Shown piece after piece: positions 1 to 8,525 of a DNA stretch of 64,000 nucleotides. The notes under the pieces are model-generated. The model ran no database searches. It saw nothing but the letters and a program-made list of their open reading frames with translations, and was not told the DNA's origin. The translations under genes and the position numbers were made by a program. Location: assembly GCA_963753225.1 (NCBI GenBank), contig CAVWBQ010000045.1:372001-436000 (forward strand). The letters are read 5' to 3'. Origin of the DNA: Palsa-504 sp963753225 (lineage in GTDB: Bacteria; Actinomycetota; Actinomycetes; Streptosporangiales; Streptosporangiaceae). Position 1 is the stretch's first letter, and every line of letters begins with the position of its first letter.

Positions 1-50
1 AGTCGGGTTCGGGCAGTGGTTGGTGGTCAGGTCATCCAGGTGCCCGTCCT

Positions 51-719
51 TCATCGCTCCGCCCCCTGGCCGCCGGAGAAGATCGTCAGGAAGAACAGGA
101 ACACGTTCAGCACGTCCAGGAAGATCGAGGCGGCCAGCAACGGCGCGGTGGTGATGTCGGCGTTGGTGCGCAGCCGCTGGAAGTCGAACATGGTGAACCC
201 GGCGAAGATGACCAGGCCGAGCACCGAGTAGACCAGGTCAGCACCGGGGATGTGCACGAAGGTCAGCACGAGGCCGGCCACGATCAGGGCCAGCAGCGCC
301 CAGAAACAGACCCGGGCGACCGCGGTCAGGTCACGCCTGGTGGCGTAGCCCGCTACGCCGAACCCGGCGATGAACAGCGCGGTCGCCCCGCCGGCTTCCC
401 ACAGCGCCCGCGGGTCCATGCTGCCTTAGTAGGCGATCGTAGGTGCGACAGCCAGCCCGATCAGCAGGCCGAACGCGGCGAGCAGGCCGACCGTGAGCTG
501 GGCGGAGCGGCGGGTCGCGAACCGTATGCCGATCAGGCAGGCGAACGCGGCGATGAACGCGACGATGCCCACGCCGCCGGTCAGGTCACGGCCCAGCCAG
601 GCGCCGAGTGCGAACAGGGCGGCGGTCACCGCGACGTAGCCCATGGTCTGCGCGAACAGCGCATGGGTCTGGCTTCGGGCCGTGGTGCCCATCTGCTGGT
701 AGGTGAGGGTGCTGGTCAT
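51..719 (-). pseudogene. BAX inhibitor-1/YccA-type membrane protein, split by an in-frame stop
   Basis: Two adjacent reading frames (719 to 426 and 419 to 51) together make one polytopic membrane protein of the BAX inhibitor-1 family (UPF0005), a multi-helix inner-membrane protein proposed to leak or regulate Ca2+/H+. The upstream piece begins MTSTLTYQQMG and carries about three hydrophobic helices; the downstream piece carries about four more and ends ...FSGGQGAER. Both lie in the same frame, separated only by TAA at 428-426 after ...TIAY, then GGC AGC ATG. Homologues usually read Tyr-Tyr at this point, so a TAC to TAA nonsense change is the simplest explanation. No frameshift is needed. It could be a sequencing error, a true pseudogene, or a gene expressed in two parts; the internal ATG at 419 has no good SD. 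Confidence 0.8.
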
Positions 720-744
720 GATCGGCTCCTGCTCTGGGTGTTGC

Positions 745-1188
745 TTACCGGCCCGGCAGGCGGGTGGTGATCTCCTGAACCAGCCAGCCGTTGCCGTCGG
801 GGTCTTCGAATGAGACGAACGATCCGTAGCTCTTGTGGTCCGGAGCCGGGCCCGCGACCCGGGCTGTCGCCCCGGCGTGGTGAAACACCCCGGTGGCGTC
901 GTGGAACACCTCGCCGACCTCCGCGCCGCGGGCGGCCAGGTCGGCCCGGGCCGCGTCGATGTCGGCGGCGACCAGGTGCAGGCCCTGCACAGAGCCCGGT
1001 GCGGCCGAGGAGACCCCGGTGCCGAAGATGACCGAGCAGGCCGAGCCCGGCGGGGTCAGCTGCACCACCCGGTAGTCGGGGCTGCCGTGGAAGTCGGCGT
1101 CCAGCCGCCAGCCCAGCCCCTGGTAGAAGTCCCTGGCCTTGTCCGCGTCGGAGACCGGTAGCACTACGATCTCGAGTCCGTACTCCAC
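745..1188 (-). CDS. VOC (glyoxalase/bleomycin resistance fold) family protein
   Basis: A 147-residue single-chain VOC protein with two beta-alpha-beta-beta-beta modules: ..EIVVLPVSDADKARDFY.. at the start, ..GLHLVAADIDAARADLAARG.. in the middle, and a C-terminal FEDPDGNGWLVQEIT motif typical of metal-binding VOC enzymes. The start is the GTG at 1188, preceded by GGAGCAGGA, rather than further upstream where the reading frame is open but low-complexity. Substrate cannot be told from sequence; members include glyoxalases, dioxygenases and drug-binding proteins. A paralogue with an internal deletion lies at 22775-22978. It lies 25 bp downstream of the broken BAX-inhibitor gene start and on the same strand. 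Confidence 0.85.
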   Translation of the reverse strand: MEYGLEIVVLPVSDADKARDFYQGLGWRLDADFHGSPDYRVVQLTPPGSACSVIFGTGVSSAAPGSVQGLHLVAADIDAARADLAARGAEVGEVFHDATGVFHHAGATARVAGPAPDHKSYGSFVSFEDPDGNGWLVQEITTRLPGR

Positions 1189-1619
1189 GACTCCTGCTCC
1201 TTTCCCTGGTGCCGGCGGTCTGGGTCCAGGCCGGCCGGTTAAGTCCTGTTCTCCACGGTCGCGCTGGCAAGGCCTCCGGCACACCAGGGCGACACCCTGG
1301 CCGGGGCCCTGGCCTGGTCCACGGGCCGTCCGCGTGGGTCCGCCTGCCGGGCCCTGGCCGTCCGTGCCGCCGTCCGGCAAAGGGGGGAGCACCAGGCGGC
1401 CGGCAACCAGGAGACGGCGGCGTCCGGGCGGCTCGCGTGCGTCACCGGGCATCAGATAGCCTGGTCTTCGGCAGTACCGCCTGCCGCTCTCCGAGCGATC
1501 CTCGCCACGCCGAGGTCAGCGACGAGGACAAGTGCTCCCAGGGGCAACGCGGGTTGTTCGTCGTCATGTGTTCCCATCGTGGCGGGCGGGCGTGGGCGTC
1601 CGGCACGAAAGGTCGAACG
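1189..1619. other. Intergenic region, 431 bp, no convincing gene
   Basis: Divergent spacer between the VOC gene and the pentapeptide-type repeat gene. It is GC-rich with several CCCTGG/GGCCCTGG runs near 1290-1330 but no coding signature; open frames here are featureless Arg/Gly/Pro extensions of neighbouring genes. Promoters for both flanking genes must lie here, but I could not pick out convincing -35/-10 pairs. Confidence 0.5.
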
Positions 1620-2741
1620 ATGACGGACGCCGATCAGAGGGCCGCGATCCGCGAGCGCATGGCCAGCACGGGCGAGAACTACACCACCGCCAAGCGCGCG
1701 ATCGAGCTGGCCCGGCTGAAGGCGCGGAGCGAGCAGCTGGACAGCACGCTTGCAGAGCAGCGCACTCGGACCCTGAACGAACGATTCAACACGGTCGCCG
1801 GGCAACTGGGTAGCGATAAGCCACCAGCCGTCCGGCTGGCCGGGGTGTATGCGATGGCGGGCCTGGCTGATGACTGGCCGGACCACCGGCAGATGTGTGT
1901 CGACGTGCTGTGCGCCTACCTGCGCATGCCGTATGAACCTGAGCCCGGCGATGATGCCCCCGTGGAGAAGCGGCTGGCCCTCCAGGCCAGCCGCGAGGTC
2001 CGCCACACCGTCATCCGGGTCATCTCCGCGCATCTCAACGGCACCGCGTCCGTCTCCTGGTGTGGCCTGAACTTCGACTTCGCCGGCGCCGTCTTCGACG
2101 GCGGCGACTTCAGCGACGCCAAGTTCTCCGGCGGGACGGTCAGCTTCGTCGGCGCCGAGTTCTCCGGCGGGACGGTCAATTTCGCCGGCGCCGAGTTCTC
2201 CGGCGGGACGGTCAATTTCGCCGGCGCCAGGTTCTCCGGGGCGGGGGTCAACTTCTTCCTCGCCAAGTTCTCCGGGGCGAGGGTCAATTTCGCCGGCGCC
2301 AAGTTCTCCGGCGGGACGGTCCGCTTCGGCTACGCCGAGTTCTCCGGCGAGACGGTCAACTTCACTAGCGCCAAGTTCTCCGGCGCGGAGGTCCACTTCT
2401 TCCACTCCAAGTTCACCGGCGAACGCCCCAAGTTCACCGGCGCCGACACCTCCGGCGGTATGGTCTTCTTCCACGCCGCCGAGTTCTCCGGCGGGACGGT
2501 CACCTTCTCCCGCGCCGAGTTCTCCGGCGAGACAGTCGACTTCGCCGGCGCCGAGTTCTCCGGCGGGACGGTCGGCTTCTCCGATGCCGAGTTCCCCGGC
2601 GGGACGGTCGGCTTCGCCGGCGCCGAGTTCTCCGGCGGGACGGTCGACTTCAGCCGGGTCGCGAGCTGGACGCACCCCCCGGACTTTGGCTCAGGTTTCG
2701 ATATGTCCCACCCGCCGGCTGGTGTCATACCGCCTGCTTGA
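1620..2741 (+). CDS. Pentapeptide-type repeat protein with 15 near-perfect 12-residue repeats
   Basis: A 373-residue protein starting at the ATG at 1620 behind AAAGG. Residues 1-65 are helical and charged (RERMASTGENYTTAKRAIEL..). Residues about 66-150 hold the conserved actinobacterial segment QLGSDKPPAVRLAGVYAMAGLADDWPD-like (AVRLAGVYALARLADD in relatives) found N-terminal to many pentapeptide-repeat proteins. Residues 167-346 are 15 tandem copies of A-E/K-F-S-G-G-T-V-x-F-x-x, which should form a regular beta-solenoid. Actinobacterial relatives are usually annotated as pentapeptide-repeat proteins, although the unit here is 12 residues rather than 5. Function unknown; a scaffold or binding role is possible. 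No signal peptide or membrane segment is visible, so it is probably cytoplasmic. Confidence 0.85.
   Translation: MTDADQRAAIRERMASTGENYTTAKRAIELARLKARSEQLDSTLAEQRTRTLNERFNTVAGQLGSDKPPAVRLAGVYAMAGLADDWPDHRQMCVDVLCAYLRMPYEPEPGDDAPVEKRLALQASREVRHTVIRVISAHLNGTASVSWCGLNFDFAGAVFDGGDFSDAKFSGGTVSFVGAEFSGGTVNFAGAEFSGGTVNFAGARFSGAGVNFFLAKFSGARVNFAGAKFSGGTVRFGYAEFSGETVNFTSAKFSGAEVHFFHSKFTGERPKFTGADTSGGMVFFHAAEFSGGTVTFSRAEFSGETVDFAGAEFSGGTVGFSDAEFPGGTVGFAGAEFSGGTVDFSRVASWTHPPDFGSGFDMSHPPAGVIPPA
2118..2657 (+). repeat. 15 x 36-bp tandem coding repeat
   Basis: Exactly 540 bp, fifteen in-frame 36-bp units with consensus GCC GAG TTC TCC GGC GGG, then ACGGTC plus a variable half. Units near the start and end are nearly identical in DNA, and the middle units (2226-2480) are more diverged. 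This suggests recent copy-number change by slippage or unequal recombination at the flanks. Confidence 0.9.
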
Positions 2742-2750
2742 CTTGGCTGG

Positions 2751-4007
2751 TCAGCCGGAATAACTCGGTGCTGCGACCATGACCGTGTACTGGCAGCATG
2801 GCGTGCTGGAGGCACGTATTGCGCCGCTGGTCACCTGGTCGGCCCACAGGTGCCCGCCGGGTCCCTGGTAAAGCAGCCATGAGCCGTTCGCTGACCATGC
2901 GGTCTTGGCGAATAGGTATGCGGCCGATGATGGGACGGCCCTGGGCTGCCCGGAAGGGCTGGTGATCCGCATCAGGTAAAGGCGTACCCGGCCTTGCCCT
3001 TGCGGGCGCGTGGCCGCGTAAGCGGCGACCATCTGGTCTGCGGGGGAGATCGCGCTGGCCAGGTTGAAGCCGTTGGGGACCCATCCGGCGGTGCCCGGCG
3101 GCGCGGTGAATGAGGCCAGCTGGCCGGTCACGACGTCGAAGATCCGCAGCATCGTGCACGCGTCGTAACCTGCGTTGGGTTCATAGGCCGCACTGGGCGC
3201 GGTGGCATGCCCGGTGCAGCCTGTTCCGTAGGCGACCAGGCGCGCGGTGGCATCGAAGCCGTCGGAGATCACGCCAGGGGTTGAGTAGGGCAGGGGCCTG
3301 GGCTTGCTGCCGGGATGCCACAGCGCCAGCCCTTGCGGTACCTGCAGGAGCAGCCCCGCATCGGTGCCCCGGATGAGGTACGCCCCGGCGGGCAATGTGA
3401 CTGGCGGGCTGGGCGCTCCTCCGGTAACCGGCACCTGCCACGCCTGGATCGGGCCCTGCGTGCCGTTGCGGGACCGGAAGAGCCAGACATGACCCGGGGC
3501 CGCGGCCGGGGCGAAGAACGGCGTCGGCCCGAGCACGCGCGGTTTTCCGTGCAGGTCATCCCTGATCGCGGTGGTCCCGTTGCCCACGTAGACAAGCCAG
3601 CGGCCCACCTGCGTCACCAGCGGCTGGTAGTCGCCCACTGAGATAGCTGGTTCCTGGCTTTGCGCCAGCCGGCCGGTACGCAGGTTGTCGATGGCCACCG
3701 GCCCGCAGCACCGTCCGAAGCCGGCCGGCCACATCAGCACCGTGGTGTCGAGGCTGCGCGGGATCGGTGCTGGCGCACCAGCGGCGTGCCCGGCCGCCGC
3801 CGGTGACCTCGCGCCGCTGTGCGGACCGGGGAGATGGCTGCCCGGCCCGTGCAGGCCAGCCGCTACGCCCGCAGCGCTGCCAAGTACCGCGACGACGGCT
3901 GCCCCGACCGCGACGTACCGCCGGCGCTGGCGCCTGCGCGCCTCCTTGATCAGGGCTTCGGGCTGTTCTGCGGTACCCGGCAGCCTGCGGGCCGGCGCGG
4001 TCTTCAT
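2751..4007 (-). CDS. Membrane-anchored protein with an extracytoplasmic beta-propeller-like domain
   Basis: 418 residues: a short Arg-rich cytoplasmic N-terminus (..KEARRRQRRR..), one transmembrane helix at about residues 31-52 (YVAVGAAVVAVLGSAAGVAA), a Pro/Ala/Gly/His linker, then about 330 residues with recurring short beta segments and aromatic/Asp turns (GRWLVYVG, GHVWLF, DARLVAYG-like, WSANGSWLLYQG) resembling a WD40/TolB-type propeller. A Cys-Cys pair occurs near the start (GRCCGP) and near the end (TPCCQY) of the domain and could pair in disulfides. It lies 8 bp downstream of a GntR regulator on the same strand, so the two are almost certainly co-transcribed. Specific function is not recognisable. 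Confidence 0.75.
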   Translation of the reverse strand: MKTAPARRLPGTAEQPEALIKEARRRQRRRYVAVGAAVVAVLGSAAGVAAGLHGPGSHLPGPHSGARSPAAAGHAAGAPAPIPRSLDTTVLMWPAGFGRCCGPVAIDNLRTGRLAQSQEPAISVGDYQPLVTQVGRWLVYVGNGTTAIRDDLHGKPRVLGPTPFFAPAAAPGHVWLFRSRNGTQGPIQAWQVPVTGGAPSPPVTLPAGAYLIRGTDAGLLLQVPQGLALWHPGSKPRPLPYSTPGVISDGFDATARLVAYGTGCTGHATAPSAAYEPNAGYDACTMLRIFDVVTGQLASFTAPPGTAGWVPNGFNLASAISPADQMVAAYAATRPQGQGRVRLYLMRITSPSGQPRAVPSSAAYLFAKTAWSANGSWLLYQGPGGHLWADQVTSGAIRASSTPCCQYTVMVAAPSYSG

Positions 4008-4015
4008 AACAGCTC

Positions 4016-4378
4016 CTAGGACACCTGCTCGATGATCGCGGCCAGGTCTTCGGGCCGGTATCCGTACCGCCGCGCCACCGCGACCAGCTCCCGCGCCTTG
4101 GCCACCACTGGGCTGCGCTCGGGGGCGATCCCGGTCACCGACACCCCGCGGCCGCGCCGGAACTCCACCAGTCCCTCCTCCCGCAACGTCCGCAGCGCCC
4201 GGAACACGGTGTTGGCGTTGACCCCGAGCACGGCGGCCAGATCCCTCGCGGGCGGGAGCCGCTCCCCCGAGCGCGCCTCGCCCTCGGCGATGGCCCGGCG
4301 GATGGCTCCGGCGACCTGCTCATGCAGCGGCACCGGGCTGGAGTGATCGATCTCCACAGTGGGCTTAATGCTATGCAC
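4016..4378 (-). CDS. GntR-family transcriptional regulator, YtrA-type
   Basis: A compact 120-residue regulator. Residues about 10-78 form the winged helix-turn-helix typical of GntR proteins (PLHEQVAGAIRRAIAEGE, then LPPARDLAAVLGVNANTVFRALRTLREEGLV, then the RGRGVSV wing). The C-terminal ligand domain is only about 40 residues, as in the YtrA subfamily, whose members usually control adjacent membrane-protein or ABC transporter genes. The start is the GTG at 4378. It is only six bases after a TATGAT -10-like box and has no SD, so the mRNA is probably leaderless. A palindrome overlaps this start, which suggests autoregulation of this gene and the membrane protein downstream. Confidence 0.9.
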   Translation of the reverse strand: MHSIKPTVEIDHSSPVPLHEQVAGAIRRAIAEGEARSGERLPPARDLAAVLGVNANTVFRALRTLREEGLVEFRRGRGVSVTGIAPERSPVVAKARELVAVARRYGYRPEDLAAIIEQVS

Positions 4379-4413
4379 ATTAGCATCATAGTAGTGCAGG
4401 CTTACGCCCGCCA
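4368..4413 (-). promoter_or_regulatory. Promoter and palindromic operator of the GntR operon
   Basis: On the minus strand TATGAT (4390-4385) lies six bases before the GTG start, with a weak TGGCGG (4413-4408) 17 bases further up. The palindrome ATGCTA-N7-TAGCAT spans 4368-4386, overlapping the start codon and touching the -10 box. A dimeric GntR protein bound here would block initiation. Binding is inferred from position and symmetry only. Confidence 0.6.
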
Positions 4414-4495
4414 GGCCGCAAAGCTCTCCGGCAGGCCAGGCCGCGGCAGACGGCACATACCGGTACGGCCAGGATCCAGGGCATGTAAAGGACAG

Positions 4496-6143
4496 GTGGT
4501 TGCACCACCGGGCTACGGGAAGACGACGCTGCTGGCGCAGTGGGCCGGGCAAAGCGGCGCGGCCTTCGCCTGGGTTTCGGTCGACGAGCGGGACAACGAC
4601 CCGAAGGTCTTGCTCACCTACGTCGCAGAAGCGCTCGATGCCATCGAGCCGGTCAGCGGCCGGGTGTTCGACGTGCTGGCCTCCGCGGGAAGCTCGGTGC
4701 CCGGCTCGGTGGTGCCCCGGCTGGGGTCGGCGTTCGCGTCGATGAGCGTGCCCGTAGTGCTGGTGCTGGATGACGTGCACCTGCTGCACGACCAGGAGTG
4801 CCGGGCCGCGCCGTCGGTGCTAGCCGATCACGTGCCCGAGGGCGCCCGGCTGGTGCTGGCCGGCCGGACCGAGCCGCCGCTGCGCGTCGCGCGGCTGCGC
4901 GCGGAAGGCCGGATCCTGGAGATCGGCCCGGCCGACCTGTCGCTGACATGCGCCGAGGCGGCGATGCTGCTACGTGATGCGGGCCTCGCGCTGGGCGCCG
5001 ATGAGGTGGCGGAGTTGCATCGCCGGACCGAGGGGTGGCCGACCGGGCTGTACCTGGCGGCCCTGTACTTGCGGGAGGGTGGCTCGCTCGGGACCGCCCC
5101 GGGGTCGTTCGGCGGTGATGACCGGCTGGTCAGCGAGTACATCGAGTCCGAACTCCTGGCCCGGATCTCGCAGCGGCACCGGGATGGGGTGGCCAGCCGA
5201 GGCCGAGCGGTGGGCCGATGTGGTCGACGGCTGGCAGGACCCGGAAAAGGCCCAGCCCCACGATCCTTCCGTGGACGGATGGGCCGCCCTGCTGCGGGCC
5301 TTCATGTGCCGGCACGGGGTCGAGCAGATGCGCGCCGACGCCGACGAGGCGGCGCACAGGTTCGCCGTGCAGGGCATCGTCACGGCCGGACCCGCCCTCC
5401 TGCAAGGCGTGGCGGGCATCCTGTCCGGCGACCTCGACGAAGGCGACGCATTCCTGGAGAACGCGGTCAGCCTCGGGGAGAACACCGGCGCACACGAGGT
5501 TCTCGCGGCTGCGCTGGGCCAGCGGTCGCTGCTGGCCATGAAGCGCGGGCAATGGAGGCGGGCTCACGCACTAGCCGAACAGGCAGGCACCGTGTTGCGC
5601 CAAGCTGGGATCGAGGCAAGCTACGTGACACCCCTGGTTTGCGCCGCACAGGCCCGCTCGGCTCTGCACCAGGGAGATATCCCCGCGGCACGCCGCCAGC
5701 TCATCAGCGCTCAGCGACTGCGGTCGCTGCAGACCTACGCGATACCACATGTGGCCCTGCAGACCCGGATCGAGCTCATCCGCGCCCACCTCACGCTGGC
5801 CGACCCTGCCGGGGCCAGGACCCTGATGCGGGAGATCGACGAGCTGCTCAAACGCCGGCCCGGACTGGGCACTCCGGCCGGCGAAGCCGTGGCGCTGCGG
5901 GCTCAGCTGTCAAAGGAGCGCGGTCCCGGCACCCCAGCAGCATCGGCCCTGACCGCGGCCGAGCTGAGAGTCCTGCCGATGCTCGCCACGCACCGGTCCT
6001 TCCCGGAGATCGCCGCCGAGATGTTCCTGTCACCGAACACCGTCAAGTCCGAGGCCGTATCGATCTACCGGAAGCTGGGCGCCTCCTCACGCAACCAGGC
6101 GATCACCCGGTCGCGGGAGCTAGGCCTACTCGAAGGATGGTGA
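4496..6143 (+). pseudogene. MalT-type LuxR regulator, 5'-truncated, internally deleted and frameshifted
   Basis: The first frame (4496 to about 5190) encodes the ATPase part of a MalT-like regulator: VVAPPGYGKTTLLAQW (Walker A), VVLVLDDVHLL (Walker B), and GWPTGLYLAALYLREG through EYIESELLARIS. The second frame (about 5195 to 6143) resumes at GWPAEAERWADVVDGW and runs through TPR-like helices to a LuxR HTH (LTAAELRVLPMLATHRSFPEIAAEMFLSPNTVKSEAVSIYRKLG). Intact relatives have roughly 250-300 more residues between these two points, and an N-terminus before Walker A, both missing here. The junction at about 5185-5200 also changes frame. The C-terminal half alone is an uninterrupted 389-codon frame (4974-6143) and could be expressed as a DNA-binding fragment, but no good start signal supports that. 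Confidence 0.8.
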
Positions 6144-6162
6144 CCCGCCATCACGCAAGGCG

Positions 6163-6603
6163 TCAGCCGATCTGTTCGGCCAGGGCGACGATGATGCCCG
6201 CGGGGCCGCGGAGGTAGCAGAGCAGGAACATGCTCTCGTACTGTGCCACCTCGCCGAGGAGTTCGGCGCCGTGGGCGCGCAGGCGGGCGACGGTGTCCTG
6301 GATGTCGTCGACGGCGAACATGACGCGATGCAGGCCCAGCGTATTGGGCGGCGGGTCCTGCGGCCCGGCGCCGGCCGCCGCGGGGGCGTGGTACCTGGTC
6401 AGCTCCAGCTTGCCGTGGCCGTCCGGGGTCCGCATCATCGCGATCTCGCTCCGGACGCCGTCCAGGCCGACGGTGCGGTCCGCCCACAGGCCTTCGACCT
6501 GTCCCTTGCCTTCCAGCTCCATGCCGAGCTCGGTGAAGAACGCCACGGCGGCATCCAGGTCCTCGACGACGATGGCGACGTTGTCCATCCGCTGAATGGC
6601 CAT
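6163..6603 (-). CDS. VOC family protein
   Basis: 146 residues with the VOC pattern: MAIQRMDNVAIVVEDLDAAVAFF at the start, MMRTPDGHGKLELTRYH in the first module, HRVMFAVDDIQDTVARLRAHGAEL in the second, and YLRGPAGIIVALAEQ at the end. The ATG at 6603 matches the usual start of the family; an ATG at 6615 adds four residues. Members resemble glyoxalase-like dioxygenase folds; substrate unknown. It stands 20 bp from the 3' end of the broken MalT-type regulator, convergent with it. Confidence 0.85.
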   Translation of the reverse strand: MAIQRMDNVAIVVEDLDAAVAFFTELGMELEGKGQVEGLWADRTVGLDGVRSEIAMMRTPDGHGKLELTRYHAPAAAGAGPQDPPPNTLGLHRVMFAVDDIQDTVARLRAHGAELLGEVAQYESMFLLCYLRGPAGIIVALAEQIG

Positions 6604-6756
6604 GTCCGCCAGCATATGACCGCCGCGAGCCGCCAGTCCCGGTGCGGTGAGGGGCCGCGCCCGCCCCGGGTGAGACTCCGGGAACCGGAGGTCTGCTGAT
6701 CGCGGACCGCAGTTGACTCGGCGGTCATGGCTGCTCGCGTATCCGCCCCAGTCCGA

Positions 6757-8487
6757 TCACGGTGTGACGTCGCTGCGGGTCAGGCATGCCGGGGGGAGGT
6801 GGAACCAGCGCAGGGCCTCGAATTCCGCGGGCAGGCCGGTGGGACCGTGGTCGATGCGCTCGGGGCGAGTTGCCAGCAGGTCCCGCGCCTGATGCAGGTA
6901 CTCACCGAGAGCGTCTTCGCCGGCACGGGCATGCGGGCGGGGACAGCTCAGCGTGCCGTCGGGGGCGTAGTGCAGGTCGGTCAGCCGCAGCGGCGGCCGC
7001 GGGATGCCGTCGCGGTGGCGCCATAGGCCGGTGTGCGGGTCGAAGCGGTAGTCGGCAAGCAGCCGGTGCCCGCGGTCCGCGATCAGCTCTGTCGCGTCGA
7101 TGAGGTAGTCGGCGACGGTGTCAGAGATGAAGTAGTTGAAGTTGATCCTGGTCCACCCGGGCTTGATGCCCTCGCAGCCGTGGCCTATCTCGTCGCGGAA
7201 GGCGCGCGAGCGGGCCGTGTCGATTTCCAGCAGCCGGTGGCCGTACGGCCCGGCGCAGGAGCAGCCGCCGCGGGCCTGGATCCCGAACAGGTCGTTGAGC
7301 ACCGCCACGATATAGTTGTGGTGCAGGTACCGGTCACTGTGGCGGATGCGCAGCGAGACGATGGACAGCCGCCTTGCGTCGGGGCTGCCCAGCACCTCGA
7401 TGTGCGGATTGCGCGACCAGCGCCGCAAGGCGCGTTTCCAGAGGCGTTCCTCGCTGGCCTGTATGGCATCGGTGCCGACGGCCTGCTTGAGCGCGAACAC
7501 CAGCCCGGCCCGGATGGACTCCACGATGGCCGGGGTGCCGCCTTCCTCCCGCGCGACCGGGTCGTCGAGGTAGCGGTGGCCGATCGGGTCCACGAAGGCG
7601 ACGGTCCCGCCCCCGGGCACGGTGGGCACCTGGTTGCGCACCAGGTCACGGTGCACGACCAGGACGCCAGGGGTCTGGGGGCCGCCGATGAACTTGTGCG
7701 GCGACAGGAAGATGGCGTCCTTGTGGTCGCAGGCGCCGGGCGCTGATTCTCCTGCCCGGATCGGCACGTACGGGCCGGCCGCCGCGTAATCCCAGAATGA
7801 CAGTGCCCCGTTGGCGTGCAGCAGCGCGGCGATACCGTCGGCGTCGGACAAGATGCCGGTGACGTTCGAGGCGGCCGAGAAGCTGCCGATGCGCAGCGGC
7901 CGCGCCGCGTAGCGGGTCAGCTGCGCTGACAGGTCGGCCCGGTCAATGTGCCCGTCGGCGTCGGTGCCGATGACCACGACATCGGCGATGGTCTCCCGCC
8001 AGGGCAGCTCATTGGAATGGTGCTCGTAGGGTCCGACGAACACCACCGGCCGCTGCGCGGGCGGGATCTGGTCGAGCAGCCGGTACCGGCGGGCCAGGCC
8101 ATCAGGCAGCCGCAGTTCCAGGATGCCGATCAGCTTGCTGACCGCCGCCGTGGCGCCGGAGCCGCAGAAGATCACCAGATGGCCGGCGGTGCCGCCGACC
8201 GCGTCGTGGATGATCTGGCGGGCGTCCTCCCGCAGTCGGCTGGTGGCAAGGCCTGTACCGGAGCTCTCGGTGTGGGTGTTGGCGTAGCGGGGCAGCACCT
8301 GCTCGCGGATGGTGTCCTCGATGAAGTCCAGCGACCGGCCCGACGCGGTGTAGTCGGCGTAGGTGATGCGCCGCGGCCCGTACGGGCCGTCGAGCACCTC
8401 GCCCTCGCCGATGATCCCGGCCCGGATCCGGGCCACTATGCCCGCAGCGGGCTGCGTGGCCGGTGCGCGAACCATGGAAGCTGTCAC
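6757..8487 (-). CDS. Class V aminotransferase, cysteine desulfurase/selenocysteine lyase-like
   Basis: A 576-residue fold-type I PLP enzyme. Visible residues: the PLP lysine in LSPHKFIGGP (K265), the PLP-binding Asp in FWDYAAAG (D233), and a Cys pair in ARGGCSCAGPYGH (C409 and C411) where SufS/IscS-type enzymes carry the persulfide cysteine. It is longer than SufS (about 400 residues) because of an N-terminal extension and a C-terminal segment of about 100 residues after the core. The likely reaction is removal of sulfur from cysteine or a related thiol. I chose the GTG at 8487 because GGGAGG lies six bases upstream; an ATG at 8505 lacks an SD. The neighbouring OsmC and fdhD genes are both sulfur- or persulfide-linked, which fits. 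Confidence 0.85.
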   Translation of the reverse strand: MTASMVRAPATQPAAGIVARIRAGIIGEGEVLDGPYGPRRITYADYTASGRSLDFIEDTIREQVLPRYANTHTESSGTGLATSRLREDARQIIHDAVGGTAGHLVIFCGSGATAAVSKLIGILELRLPDGLARRYRLLDQIPPAQRPVVFVGPYEHHSNELPWRETIADVVVIGTDADGHIDRADLSAQLTRYAARPLRIGSFSAASNVTGILSDADGIAALLHANGALSFWDYAAAGPYVPIRAGESAPGACDHKDAIFLSPHKFIGGPQTPGVLVVHRDLVRNQVPTVPGGGTVAFVDPIGHRYLDDPVAREEGGTPAIVESIRAGLVFALKQAVGTDAIQASEERLWKRALRRWSRNPHIEVLGSPDARRLSIVSLRIRHSDRYLHHNYIVAVLNDLFGIQARGGCSCAGPYGHRLLEIDTARSRAFRDEIGHGCEGIKPGWTRINFNYFISDTVADYLIDATELIADRGHRLLADYRFDPHTGLWRHRDGIPRPPLRLTDLHYAPDGTLSCPRPHARAGEDALGEYLHQARDLLATRPERIDHGPTGLPAEFEALRWFHLPPACLTRSDVTP

Positions 8488-8525
8488 CGGGGCGCCTCCC
8501 GTCATGTGCCCGGTCTCGGAACTGC

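Noticed and set aside
1452..2675. Minus-strand frame with a regular Gly-Glu-Leu repeat
   Set aside because: The regularity is the reverse reading of the 36-bp repeats in the pentapeptide-type gene, not an independent repeat protein.
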